Assembly (NCBI GenBank): GCA_949295065.1
Contig: CASFJQ010000009.1
Location: forward strand, 1-64,000
Origin: an uncultured Parabacteroides sp.
GTDB taxonomy: Bacteria; Bacteroidota; Bacteroidia; Bacteroidales; Tannerellaceae
Direction: 5' to 3'
DNA length: 64,000 nucleotides
Both the position numbers and the translations under genes were made by a program. Positions within the stretch are counted from its first letter, which is position 1. Every line of letters begins with the position of its first letter. Positions 44,473 through 52,357 of this stretch are shown here, piece after piece. Below the pieces are notes generated by a model. The model saw only the letters and a program-made list of their open reading frames with translations. It did not search any database and was not told the DNA's origin.

Positions 44473-46314
44473 ATGAAAAAATTTAGTTCCACATACATAT
44501 TATTAGTCCTTTGGATTATCATTGTTTCTGCATGCACACAAAATAACACCAAACTGTATAAAGACCTTACTGACGCTGAAGAATGCATGTGGAAACAACC
44601 GGAAAAGGCTCTGAAAATTCTTCAGGATATAAACAAGGATTCTATTGCCGACAAACTTAATTATGCTACATGGTGCCTGCTATACACTCAGGCGCAAGAC
44701 AGAAATTATATAACTCACTCGTCGGATTCTTTGATTTCCATTGCTCTGGATTTCTTTATAAAACAGGACAATCCGAAAAGAAAAGCCGAAGCATGGTTTT
44801 ATAAAGGTCAGGTAAAGGCTGACCAGAAACTTATTAAAGAGGCTATTGAGTGTTATGTGATTGCTAAGGAATGGGCAAAAAATATTGATGATGATCCTAT
44901 TTTTGTCTCTCTAATTCATAATACACTTGGTAGTAAATATAGATATCAAAAATTGTATAATGAGGCTATAAATGAGACTAAAATTGCTTTATCTATAAGT
45001 CAAGAATTAGGAAAGAATATTCAATTATCTAATAGTTTATCAGAATTAGGAAGAAATTATGCAGAATTGGGCATGATAGACAGTGCTTTATATTTTTTTC
45101 ATAAATCCTTAGCTAATGCTCACGATATAAAAAATAAAAAAGTTGAAGCTATGGTATTAGGTGAAATAGGAACCATTTATAGAGCAAAAAAACAATATGA
45201 ATCAGCATTAGGTTTTGCTAAACAGAGTTTATATATAAATAAAGAAATAAATAATATTTCTGCTTTACCTCAAAACTATCATCGTATTGGGGCTATATAT
45301 TTCTATATAAATTTATTAGATTCTGCTCAATATTATTTTGAAAAGTCTTTACAAACTCAAAATTTGTATACAATCAGAAGTTCTTATAATGCTTTATACC
45401 AAATAGCTGAAGAAAAACAAGATTTCAAGCAAGCCATACAATACAATAATCTGTATATGCAATACAATGACTCTATCATGAGTATGGCAAAAACTAAGGA
45501 TATTGCTGAAATTCAACAGAAATTTAACAATGAAAGATTAATCAAAGAAAAAGCACAAAGGGAAAACTATATTCTTTATATCATTATTTTTTCTGTTTGT
45601 GCATTAGGTATTACAATATTTTTATATCAGATAACTATCAAGAAAAATAAAGCAAGGATAAAAGATTTCAACAATAAAATATTCTTTCTTTCAGAACAAA
45701 TTAAAGAAAACACAAGTATTATCACAGAAAAAGAAAATACAATACAGAAACTAAAGTCACTTACAAGTCTGGATAAGGAAAAAATTTCATCATATAATCA
45801 CCAAATTGAGGAGTATTATAAGGAAATTGATTATTATAAATCACAGAACCAATACCTCAATTCACTGTTGGAAGAGAATAAATCAGAATCAAAACAGGAT
45901 ATGAACTCGGACTGCCTGTTGGAAATAAGAAACAACCAAATTAAACAACTAAAAAACAACAATAAAGCATTGATGAAATTTCTACAGAAAAATTATGTAG
46001 AATTTAATAACATATTAAATAATATACATTATACAGAAGACTATACTCATATAATTTCTCTGACAGACAGTATATATAATGGCTTTTCAAAAAAACTGCA
46101 ACTGTCTTTTCCAACCTTAACAGACAAAGACATAATAATATGCTGTCTTGTTAAATTGAAATTCTCCATTAAACAAATTGCAACAATGGAAAGCGTTGAA
46201 CCTTCTTCCATATCCAAAAAGAAACAGAGAATAGGGAATAAGATTAAACAGGTATGTCCGGATTGGAATAAAGGAGGAAAGGATTTGGATGAGTTTATTG
46301 AGGAATGGGGATAA
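44473..46314 (+). CDS. Membrane-anchored TPR regulator with C-terminal HTH
   Basis: A 613-residue protein with a lipobox-like start (IIVSAC, C21) and TPR repeats (~30-345, e.g. SNSLSELGRNYAELGMIDSA). A transmembrane helix is at ~365-387 (YIIIFSVCALGITIFLY), with a long coiled coil at ~395-490. The C-terminal helix-turn-helix is ~545-600 (LTDKDIIICCLVKLKFSIKQ, then MESVEPSSISKKKQRI). It is the same architecture as the 33981 gene. Codon use becomes markedly more AT-rich from about 44930 to 45600 than in the first 150 codons. DUF3244 and S74/T9SS-tail genes follow on the same strand. Confidence 0.8.
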   Translation: MKKFSSTYILLVLWIIIVSACTQNNTKLYKDLTDAEECMWKQPEKALKILQDINKDSIADKLNYATWCLLYTQAQDRNYITHSSDSLISIALDFFIKQDNPKRKAEAWFYKGQVKADQKLIKEAIECYVIAKEWAKNIDDDPIFVSLIHNTLGSKYRYQKLYNEAINETKIALSISQELGKNIQLSNSLSELGRNYAELGMIDSALYFFHKSLANAHDIKNKKVEAMVLGEIGTIYRAKKQYESALGFAKQSLYINKEINNISALPQNYHRIGAIYFYINLLDSAQYYFEKSLQTQNLYTIRSSYNALYQIAEEKQDFKQAIQYNNLYMQYNDSIMSMAKTKDIAEIQQKFNNERLIKEKAQRENYILYIIIFSVCALGITIFLYQITIKKNKARIKDFNNKIFFLSEQIKENTSIITEKENTIQKLKSLTSLDKEKISSYNHQIEEYYKEIDYYKSQNQYLNSLLEENKSESKQDMNSDCLLEIRNNQIKQLKNNNKALMKFLQKNYVEFNNILNNIHYTEDYTHIISLTDSIYNGFSKKLQLSFPTLTDKDIIICCLVKLKFSIKQIATMESVEPSSISKKKQRIGNKIKQVCPDWNKGGKDLDEFIEEWG

Positions 46315-46438
46315 CATTAATATTGTCTATTAACAATATAATGTTTTCCTATAAAGTATTAATATTAAAATATATAACATAAATATTTTGTCTTTTCATT
46401 GTCTATCTACTTAGGATTATAAATTAATATTATTACCA

Positions 46439-46446
46439 TAATTTTG
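46439..46446 (+). promoter_or_regulatory. -7 promoter element of the 46471 DUF3244 gene
   Basis: TAATTTTG, 24 bp upstream of the ATG. The DUF3244 gene therefore has its own promoter separate from the regulator. Confidence 0.45.
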
Positions 46447-46470
46447 TAAAAACAAATAAATCAAATTATT

Positions 46471-46821
46471 ATGGTAAAAAAAATTATCACTTTATTAACT
46501 ACAATACTATATTTCAATAGTATATATGCTAAAAATATCAGTTTAGAAGGAGAATGGAACGATATTCTCAAAAATAGAATACCTATTTTAGCGTCAATTG
46601 ACAATAATACAATAAGTATTGATAATATTTCTTCATGTACTTATGTTTTGAAAGTAAAAGTTATAAAAAATGATATTATTGAATTTGAAAAAGAATTTTT
46701 TATTACCTCTAATGGAAATATATCTTTTTATTTAAACGAAATTGATAAAACACATATATATAAATTAGAAATAACTACAGATAAAGGAAGTTTTTTATAT
46801 GGTTATTTCTACATTGAATAA
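46471..46821 (+). CDS. Small secreted DUF3244-like protein
   Basis: A 116-residue protein with a signal peptide ending near SIYAK (residue 21). The mature start ISLEGEWNDILKNRIPIL matches the DUF3244 N-terminal pattern (LxGEW...R-PIP). The rest is a beta-sandwich with SSCTYVLKVKVIKNDIIEFE and a final SFLYGYFYIE strand. Function is unknown. It follows a TPR-HTH regulator and precedes the S74/T9SS-tail gene by 55 bp. It is very AT-rich. Confidence 0.65.
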   Translation: MVKKIITLLTTILYFNSIYAKNISLEGEWNDILKNRIPILASIDNNTISIDNISSCTYVLKVKVIKNDIIEFEKEFFITSNGNISFYLNEIDKTHIYKLEITTDKGSFLYGYFYIE

Positions 46822-46876
46822 ACAGATTTTCCGGAAAATAAACATACAATTTTATCAACATTAAAATTTTAAAGTC

Positions 46877-47743
46877 ATGAAAAATAGAAATCTACTTTTT
46901 GCTATTATTTGTCTATTCCTGACTGTAAGTATTCATGCACAATATACAAATTATAATGCATGGGGAATAAAGTATAATTATAATGGAAGTGACTATCCTA
47001 ACAGTTTCTTAAAATTTAAAGTAGCAGTAGCAAACCCACGTATTTCCGGTACAGGAAACAAAGTTGTATTTTATGACTCTGACGGAGGTGGATTTAATAG
47101 CATTGAAGTTAAAAGTGTATTTCAATCTTCAGATGCAAGACTAAAAACCAATATTAATTCCTTAAACAAAGGTCTAGGAACTATTTTGCAACTGAATCCT
47201 GTTTCTTTTAACTGGAAAAGTGATAAACAAACATTATCAGTAAATCCAGAAAAGAAGTCATTGGGTTTTTTAGCTCAAGACGTAGCTAAATGCATACCAG
47301 AAATTGTTACTTTAAGTTCAACTGGAGATAGCCTTGTTGACTATACTGCAATAATTCCTATATTAGTGCAAGCTATTAAAGAACAAAATGCAACAATTCA
47401 GTTACTTGAAACTAAAGTAGATGAATTAAACAGTAAAATAATATCATCAGAATTTTCTCAATTAAGTTCAGATAATTCAGAATTAACGTTGGAACAAAAT
47501 TATCCGAATCCAGTAGAAAGTTCAACCACTATTTCTTTTAATATACCCCAAAATGTTCGTAATGCATATATAACAATATGTGATTTACAGGGAAATAAGA
47601 TAAAAGAATATCCAATAGCTTCAAGAGAAAAAGGATCATTAATGATTAGTGCTTCAGATTTTCAAAAAGATGGAATGTACTTGTATTCATTAATTATAGA
47701 TGACAAATTAGTATCAACGAAACGTATGTACGTAAGCAGATAA
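46877..47743 (+). CDS. Secreted protein with peptidase S74 chaperone domain and T9SS sorting tail
   Basis: A 288-residue protein with a signal peptide (~1-21) and a short N-terminal passenger of about 65 residues. An S74 intramolecular-chaperone domain (~87-180) has SSDARLKTNINSLNKGLGTI, LGFLAQDVAKCIPEIV and DYTAIIPILVQAIKEQ. A coiled-coil helix follows, then a Por-type C-terminal sorting domain (~208-288: LEQNYPNPVESSTTISFNIP, MYLYSLIIDDKLVSTKRMYV). S74 domains trimerise phage tail spikes and can self-cleave at the conserved Ser. Export is expected through the type IX system. Terminated at 47764-47806. Confidence 0.75.
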   Translation: MKNRNLLFAIICLFLTVSIHAQYTNYNAWGIKYNYNGSDYPNSFLKFKVAVANPRISGTGNKVVFYDSDGGGFNSIEVKSVFQSSDARLKTNINSLNKGLGTILQLNPVSFNWKSDKQTLSVNPEKKSLGFLAQDVAKCIPEIVTLSSTGDSLVDYTAIIPILVQAIKEQNATIQLLETKVDELNSKIISSEFSQLSSDNSELTLEQNYPNPVESSTTISFNIPQNVRNAYITICDLQGNKIKEYPIASREKGSLMISASDFQKDGMYLYSLIIDDKLVSTKRMYVSR

Positions 47744-47763
47744 AGTATTATAAATAAAAATTT

Positions 47764-47806
47764 AAAAGGCGGAACATGTTGTATAATAAAATGTTCCGCC
47801 TTTTTT
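47764..47806 (+). terminator. Rho-independent terminator
   Basis: AAAAGGCGGAACAT pairs with ATGTTCCGCCTTTT (perfect 14 bp), followed by T residues. It closes the S74/T9SS-tail transcript. Confidence 0.92.
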
Positions 47807-47840
47807 ATAATCATTTTCTTAATCTACATAATATAACGTT

Positions 47841-48785
47841 ATGAAACTTTATTCCATCATCATCCCTGTCTATAACCGTCCTCAAGAAATAGACGAATTA
47901 TTATTGAGTTTAACAAATCAGACTTATATTCATTTTGAGGTAATAATTGTAGAAGACGGTTCTACACAAACTTGTGAACATATTGTCGAAAAGTATCAAC
48001 ATCTGTTGAAAATCTATTATTATAAAACTCCAAATCAAGGACCGGGAAAAGCCCGTAATTACGGAGCTCAATTCGCAAAAGGAGAATATATAATAATATT
48101 GGATTCGGACTGTATTCTGCCATCGGCATATATGGAACAAATTCATGACGCGTTGAAACATTACGACGTAGATGCTTTCGGCGGTCCGGACAGGGCACAT
48201 CATTCATTCTCTCCATTGCAAAAAGCAATAAATTATTCCATGACTTCATTCCTTACAACCGGCGGAATACGTGGCGGACGCAAGAAACTGGATGATTTCT
48301 ATCCCAGAAGCTTCAACATGGGAATAAGGCGGGAAGTATATATCAAACTTGAAGGCTTTTCGTCCATGCGTTACGGCGAAGATATAGATTTCAGCAGACG
48401 GATAAAAGAAGCCGGTTATAAAACCCGTTTGTTTCCTATGGCTTATGTATTCCATAAGAGGAGAACATCTTTATGTTCCTTCTTCAAACAAGTTTCACAT
48501 TCGGGCGAAGCAAGAGTTGTTCTGACAAGGAAATATCCGTCCTCACTGAAAGCCGTTCATTTGCTTCCTGCGGCATTTACGCTTTATTTACTGGTTACAA
48601 TATTGCTGAGTCCGTTTTGTCCTCTCCTGCTGCTTCCAATAGCCTTTTATGCGCTGTTGCTTTTCCTGGATGCATTTATGAGAAATAACAGGAGCTTTAA
48701 AATTGCGGCTTTGGCTGTTATAACCTCGTTCGTGCAACTAACAGGCTATGGAAGCGGAATGATAAAGAAATGGATACATAGGTGA
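47841..48785 (+). CDS. Family 2 glycosyltransferase
   Basis: A 314-residue GT-A enzyme. The N-terminal nucleotide-sugar domain has YSIIIPVYNRPQEIDELL, VIIVEDGS and the DxD-type IILDSDC (about residues 90-96). The acceptor-side motif GEDIDFSRRI is near 180. Two hydrophobic helices at the C-terminus (~230-285) anchor it in the membrane. It probably builds a surface polysaccharide or lipid-linked glycan, but no other glycan-assembly gene is nearby. Its TGA stop is the first base of repeat A10. Confidence 0.9.
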   Translation: MKLYSIIIPVYNRPQEIDELLLSLTNQTYIHFEVIIVEDGSTQTCEHIVEKYQHLLKIYYYKTPNQGPGKARNYGAQFAKGEYIIILDSDCILPSAYMEQIHDALKHYDVDAFGGPDRAHHSFSPLQKAINYSMTSFLTTGGIRGGRKKLDDFYPRSFNMGIRREVYIKLEGFSSMRYGEDIDFSRRIKEAGYKTRLFPMAYVFHKRRTSLCSFFKQVSHSGEARVVLTRKYPSSLKAVHLLPAAFTLYLLVTILLSPFCPLLLLPIAFYALLLFLDAFMRNNRSFKIAALAVITSFVQLTGYGSGMIKKWIHR

Positions 48786-48860
48786 CGAGTTGACGAGGGA
48801 ACAAGTTGACAAGGTAGTAAAGTATAAACCTTGTTTCTATAGCCTTGTCAACTTGTCAAC
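48783..48860. repeat. Family A palindrome, copy A10
   Basis: GACGAGTTGACGAGGGAACA, AGTTGACAAGG and the right arm CCTTGTCAACTTGTCAAC. It starts at the stop codon of the glycosyltransferase gene. Confidence 0.88.
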
Positions 48861-49284
48861 TATTATCATTATATATCTTTTTAATATTTTCTTTTTTAAA
48901 TAAAATGATGAATATGATAGTCTGTTGAAAGTGTTAAAACATTTGATAACTATTTCTTGCATATAAAGTTATTAAATGATATTCACTGCTTATTAAAAAG
49001 AAACTAACAATGCGTTTATTTATATATATACTGTTTTTCTTATTGTTATGAACTTTATTACATATATGTTGAAAAACATATGTGTGTAAAAGTTAATAAC
49101 TGAAATGGTGTTTATTCTGTGTATAAACCATGTGGATAGTTTGTAACAAATAATATAAGTTCTTATTTGGAACATAAAAAACATAGCTTGTATGTATAAG
49201 ATTCCGGATAATGCAAGATTTATTTTTCATTTTATGTTCACTAGTTATTAATAGCTTTTCAACGGGGTTTAAACAATATTTCCG
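48861..49284. other. Candidate chromosomal replication origin region (oriC-like)
   Basis: A 424-bp AT-rich stretch without coding potential. It holds clustered DnaA-box-like sites in one orientation: TGTGTAAAA (49083-49091) and TGTGTATAA (49118-49126) both fit TTWTNCACA on the minus strand, and TGTGGATAG (49131-49139) is one base from the strong box TTATCCACA. Repeated TGTTGAAA and GTTAATAAC-type words and AT-rich runs (48870-49040, 49217-49240) could unwind. The parS site lies about 33 kb away. Gene orientation around it is mixed, and GC skew was not computed. Confidence 0.5.
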
Positions 49285-49292
49285 TACTTTTG
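49285..49292 (+). promoter_or_regulatory. -7 promoter element of the SpoU methyltransferase gene
   Basis: TACTTTTG, 16 bp upstream of the ATG. Confidence 0.45.
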
Positions 49293-49308
49293 CGGAAAAG
49301 AAAATAAT

Positions 49309-49839
49309 ATGCGCAAATTAAAGGTAACAGAAATGAACAGGCTTACTCCTGAGGAATTCAAGGAGAGCCGCAAACTTCCTCTGGTTGTGGTACTTGACCA
49401 TATCAGAAGCCTTAATAACGTAGGTTCGGTGTTTCGTACTTCGGATGCGTTCCGTGTGGAATCAATATACTTGTGTGGCATAACTGCTTGTCCTCCTAAT
49501 GCTGAAATTCACAAAACTGCACTCGGAGCTGAAGAAACAGTTGATTGGAAATATTTCAATGATACACTTGAAGCTGTTGAAAACTTGAAGAAAGATGGTT
49601 ATACTGTCTGTGCAATAGAACAGGTCGAAGGCAGTGTAACGTTAGATAAGTTGCAGTTAGACAAGGATAAAAAGTATGCGATAGTGATGGGAAATGAGGT
49701 AAAAGGTGTTCAACAGTCTGTTGTTGACAAATGTGATATGTGCATTGAAATACCTCAATATGGAACAAAACATTCGCTGAATGTTTCCGTAACTACCGGA
49801 ATTGTTATTTGGGAGTTTTTCAACAAGATGAGTTTATAA
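49309..49839 (+). CDS. SpoU/TrmH-family RNA 2'-O-methyltransferase
   Basis: A 176-residue SPOUT-fold methyltransferase. Motif 1 is in DHIRSLNNVGSVFRTSDAF, motif 2 in IVMGNEVKGV and motif 3 in IPQYGTKHSLNVSVTTGIV, which form the knotted SAM site. It methylates a ribose 2'-OH of tRNA or rRNA; the short form without an N-terminal L30e-like domain resembles TrmH/TrmL-type enzymes. It is the first gene to the right of the oriC-like region. Confidence 0.9.
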   Translation: MRKLKVTEMNRLTPEEFKESRKLPLVVVLDHIRSLNNVGSVFRTSDAFRVESIYLCGITACPPNAEIHKTALGAEETVDWKYFNDTLEAVENLKKDGYTVCAIEQVEGSVTLDKLQLDKDKKYAIVMGNEVKGVQQSVVDKCDMCIEIPQYGTKHSLNVSVTTGIVIWEFFNKMSL

Positions 49840-49842
49840 GTT

Positions 49843-49936
49843 AGGGGACAAGGGAACAAGGGGACGAGTTGACAAGGAATATATATAAACATCCTTGTCA
49901 ACTCGTTTCTTGTTAACTCGTTATCTTGTCAATTTG
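49843..49936. repeat. Family A palindrome, copy A11, overlapping the GH43 3' end
   Basis: GGGGACAAGGGAACAAGG, GACGAGTTGACAAGG and right words CCTTGTCAACTCGTTTCTTG. Its last word (ATCTTGTCAATTTG) lies inside the GH43 reading frame and encodes the final residues KLTR. Confidence 0.88.
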
Positions 49937-51465
49937 TATCTGAAATAACTGAAAACAGAAGGTTCGTTCTTATTTCCAGAGTGTATTAATCCAGGTCGTG
50001 GCACTCTGTCCCATCTAATAAATTCCTTACAGTCAATAGCTTTATCTGATACGCAAACCCATTTGCTGTTGTCTTCACTGTAATAGAACTTCAATAATGA
50101 ACCTTTTTCAACAGTTGTTTTAAGATAAATATCTTTATTGTTGAAAGGTGAAGAGAAAATAACAGATTCTTTTCCGTCAACTACTTTTCTGAGTTCGAGA
50201 TTATTGTTGTTTATTCCCCATGAAATCATGAAGTTATCATCGCCATACCAGGTGAGACCTTTTGTGTTGTTTCCCTTATTCAATGTATGTGTTTCATATG
50301 AATATTCAGAACTTGTAGGACGCAGACAAAGAACTGAGCCGTTATTTGACTTATCTTTCATAGTTCCTGAGAGATAAAGCTGTCCTTTGTTTAATTCTGC
50401 TTTAACATCAGAGAAAGGAAAATTCCATGTCCAATCATATTTTAGGCTGTTACCATCGAAATCATCATAAAAGTCTTTCACCGGCATTTGACTTATACCT
50501 TTGAATGGTAATGATTGTTTCCTAACAGCCAACTCTCCTGTTTTGAATTTCAGCCATTTATCTTTTGTTACTTCCAATTCCTGCAATATAGGTTGGCGTC
50601 CGTTGAAAAACATATCTCCGTTAAGGTAAGCGTGACACATGAAGAATATTCGTCCGTCGTCGGTTGTTACACCTGTTCCGTGTCCACAAGATTTATAATC
50701 ACCTTCGCCGCCGTGGAGAATTGGATTTCCATTATAATTTTCATATAAGCTGTCGAACTTCTTTGAGCGGGCAACGCAAACATTGTAGTCGCTATTGTAT
50801 CCGCAGCAAGAATTAGCTGCATAAATCAGATAGTAATAATCATCTTTCTTGAATATATATTGTCCTTCGATTCCGGTACGGTTTTCATCTACAAGCATGG
50901 TGAAAGGCTCACCTTCCAGTCTCAATCCGTCAGCGGAAAGTTTGCTTCCGAGAATTTCTATAGGTCTGTCGTCCAGACCATAAGTTTTCCAGGTAATGTA
51001 AAGTTGTCCGTTATCATTAAATATAAAAGGGTCGATAGCTTCTTTCCCGAAACGGACAACTATACCGTGGTCGGTAAATTTTCCTTCCGGAGAATCAGCT
51101 GTTGCCACACCAATGTAAGATATATTGGTATCTTTCTCACGTGCAGTGTAATAACAGTAAGTTTTACCGTTTATAACAAACAGTTCCGGTGCCCAGAAAG
51201 AGTTGACAGTCCATTCCGGCTGTTTGTCGAAAATATGTCCTATTTGTTTCCAGTTAACCAAATCATTTGATTTGAAAACAGGATAAAATGGAGCCCATTC
51301 TGTAGAAGTTCCTGCCGCATAGTAAGTTCCGTCAATTTTAATCATTGTTGGATCAGGAATATCTCCATGTATAATTGGATTCATAAAATAATTTGAATCC
51401 ATTTGCTGTGCGTTAGTTGTAAGGCTGATAAGGCCGATAGTTGCTGTTAATAGTATGTTCTTCAT
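49921..51465 (-). CDS. GH43 family glycosidase (secreted)
   Basis: A 514-residue exported five-bladed beta-propeller enzyme with a C-terminal beta-sandwich (~330-514). The start at 51465 (MKNILLTATIGLISLTTNAQ) gives a signal peptide; the frame is open for 35 more codons, but those translate repeat A12. The catalytic triad is the base Asp in IIHGDIPDPTM (~37), the pKa-tuning Asp in EAIDPFIF (~143) and the acid Glu in TGIEGQYIF (~199). Likely arabinofuranosidase or xylosidase activity. The last four codons (KLTR) come from repeat A11. Confidence 0.9.
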   Translation of the reverse strand: MKNILLTATIGLISLTTNAQQMDSNYFMNPIIHGDIPDPTMIKIDGTYYAAGTSTEWAPFYPVFKSNDLVNWKQIGHIFDKQPEWTVNSFWAPELFVINGKTYCYYTAREKDTNISYIGVATADSPEGKFTDHGIVVRFGKEAIDPFIFNDNGQLYITWKTYGLDDRPIEILGSKLSADGLRLEGEPFTMLVDENRTGIEGQYIFKKDDYYYLIYAANSCCGYNSDYNVCVARSKKFDSLYENYNGNPILHGGEGDYKSCGHGTGVTTDDGRIFFMCHAYLNGDMFFNGRQPILQELEVTKDKWLKFKTGELAVRKQSLPFKGISQMPVKDFYDDFDGNSLKYDWTWNFPFSDVKAELNKGQLYLSGTMKDKSNNGSVLCLRPTSSEYSYETHTLNKGNNTKGLTWYGDDNFMISWGINNNNLELRKVVDGKESVIFSSPFNNKDIYLKTTVEKGSLLKFYYSEDNSKWVCVSDKAIDCKEFIRWDRVPRPGLIHSGNKNEPSVFSYFRYKLTR

Positions 51466-51490
51466 GATAATTAATTTGGAGTTGAAAAGG

Positions 51491-51563
51491 CTACAGAGAC
51501 GAGTTGACAAGTATATTGATATATAATTCCTTGTTAACTTGTCAACTTGTTTCCTTGTCAACT
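51491..51563. repeat. Family A palindrome, copy A12
   Basis: GACGAGTTGACAAG on the left and TTGTTAACTTGTCAACTTGT with a further CCTTGTCAAC on the right. It fills the DUF4294-GH43 gap and makes a spurious N-terminal extension for GH43. Confidence 0.85.
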
Positions 51564-51566
51564 GAT

Positions 51567-52193
51567 TCACAATAATCCGTTTTCCACAAGTACCACAATT
51601 CTTTCCGTCATCGCATCCTCACCTTTCGGATCATATTCAGCTTTAAGACTGGCACCAAACATTCCTGCAAAGAAATTCCAGAAACCGGCGCGGAAACTGC
51701 CAAGGAAAGCTTTTACCAGGTGATAACTGCTTTGATTACACTCTCTGTCTATCAGCTTTATAAGTAGTTTTCCTTGCGAGAAAGTAAGTTTTTTCAACTG
51801 TGGTTTATATTCGGCAAAAAGTTCTTTTTCCATCCTTTTCAGATGCGCCTGCTTTGATTTCTCGTCCGGCAATGTTTCTATATATTCATAAGTCTCAATA
51901 AGAGTTTCATAAACCATTTTAGCATAAGGAAGAGTTCGTTTTACGTCTCTCACAAGCTTCCAATATTTCTGTTCCTCTCTCCTGTTTCTGAACTTTACTT
52001 TTGGAAAAACATATACTTCTCTAAGGTTTACTATAGCAACAGTGTCTTTACCATCAAGATATGCACGATTATATCCTTCCGGTAAAACATTCATTCTTAT
52101 AGGTTTATTCTGCTCCTGAGCCATTAACCAACAAGTTGTCAACAGCATGAATGCCGAATAATATATCTTTCGTCTTTGTTTCATTGGTTGCAA
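51567..52193 (-). CDS. DUF4294 family protein
   Basis: A 208-residue protein with a hydrophobic N-terminus (signal peptide, ~5-26). Charged helical segments (KVKFRNRREEQKYWKLVRDV, LFAEYKPQLKKLTFSQGKLL) and the conserved LIDRECNQSSYHLVKAFLGS stretch identify DUF4294, a Bacteroidetes family of unknown role, probably periplasmic. Start 52193 or 52184. It is co-directional with the GH43 gene but separated from it by A12. Confidence 0.78.
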   Translation of the reverse strand: MQPMKQRRKIYYSAFMLLTTCWLMAQEQNKPIRMNVLPEGYNRAYLDGKDTVAIVNLREVYVFPKVKFRNRREEQKYWKLVRDVKRTLPYAKMVYETLIETYEYIETLPDEKSKQAHLKRMEKELFAEYKPQLKKLTFSQGKLLIKLIDRECNQSSYHLVKAFLGSFRAGFWNFFAGMFGASLKAEYDPKGEDAMTERIVVLVENGLL

Positions 52194-52261
52194 AAATAAT
52201 CAAAGGGTGTAAATCTTGTAGAATAAGTTTGTTAATAACTTGATAAATATGGAATAAATAC

Positions 52262-52269
52262 TACTTTTG
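52262..52269 (+). promoter_or_regulatory. -7 promoter element of the FadL-like gene
   Basis: TACTTTTG, with CTTG (52239-52242) 19 bp upstream as a near -33 match. Repeat A13 falls in the leader. Confidence 0.55.
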
Positions 52270-52280
52270 TGAGTATATAA

Positions 52281-52334
52281 GAGACAAGTTGACAAGAAAA
52301 TAAGAATCTCTGTGTTTTTGTGTCTCTGTGTTGA
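52281..52334. repeat. Family A/C hybrid, copy A13
   Basis: Left half is family A (GAGACAAGTTGACAAG); right half is family C (CTCTGTGTTTTTGTGTCTCT). The arms no longer pair with each other. Confidence 0.75.
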
Positions 52335-52357
52335 ATAATTAAAACCAATTACCGGCT

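Noticed and set aside
46877..47743. Prophage tail-fibre gene
   Set aside because: The S74 domain suggested phage, but a signal peptide and T9SS sorting tail are present and no other phage gene is nearby.
51466..51570. Longer GH43 N-terminus starting at 51570
   Set aside because: The extra 35 residues translate repeat A12 and precede a clean signal peptide at 51465.
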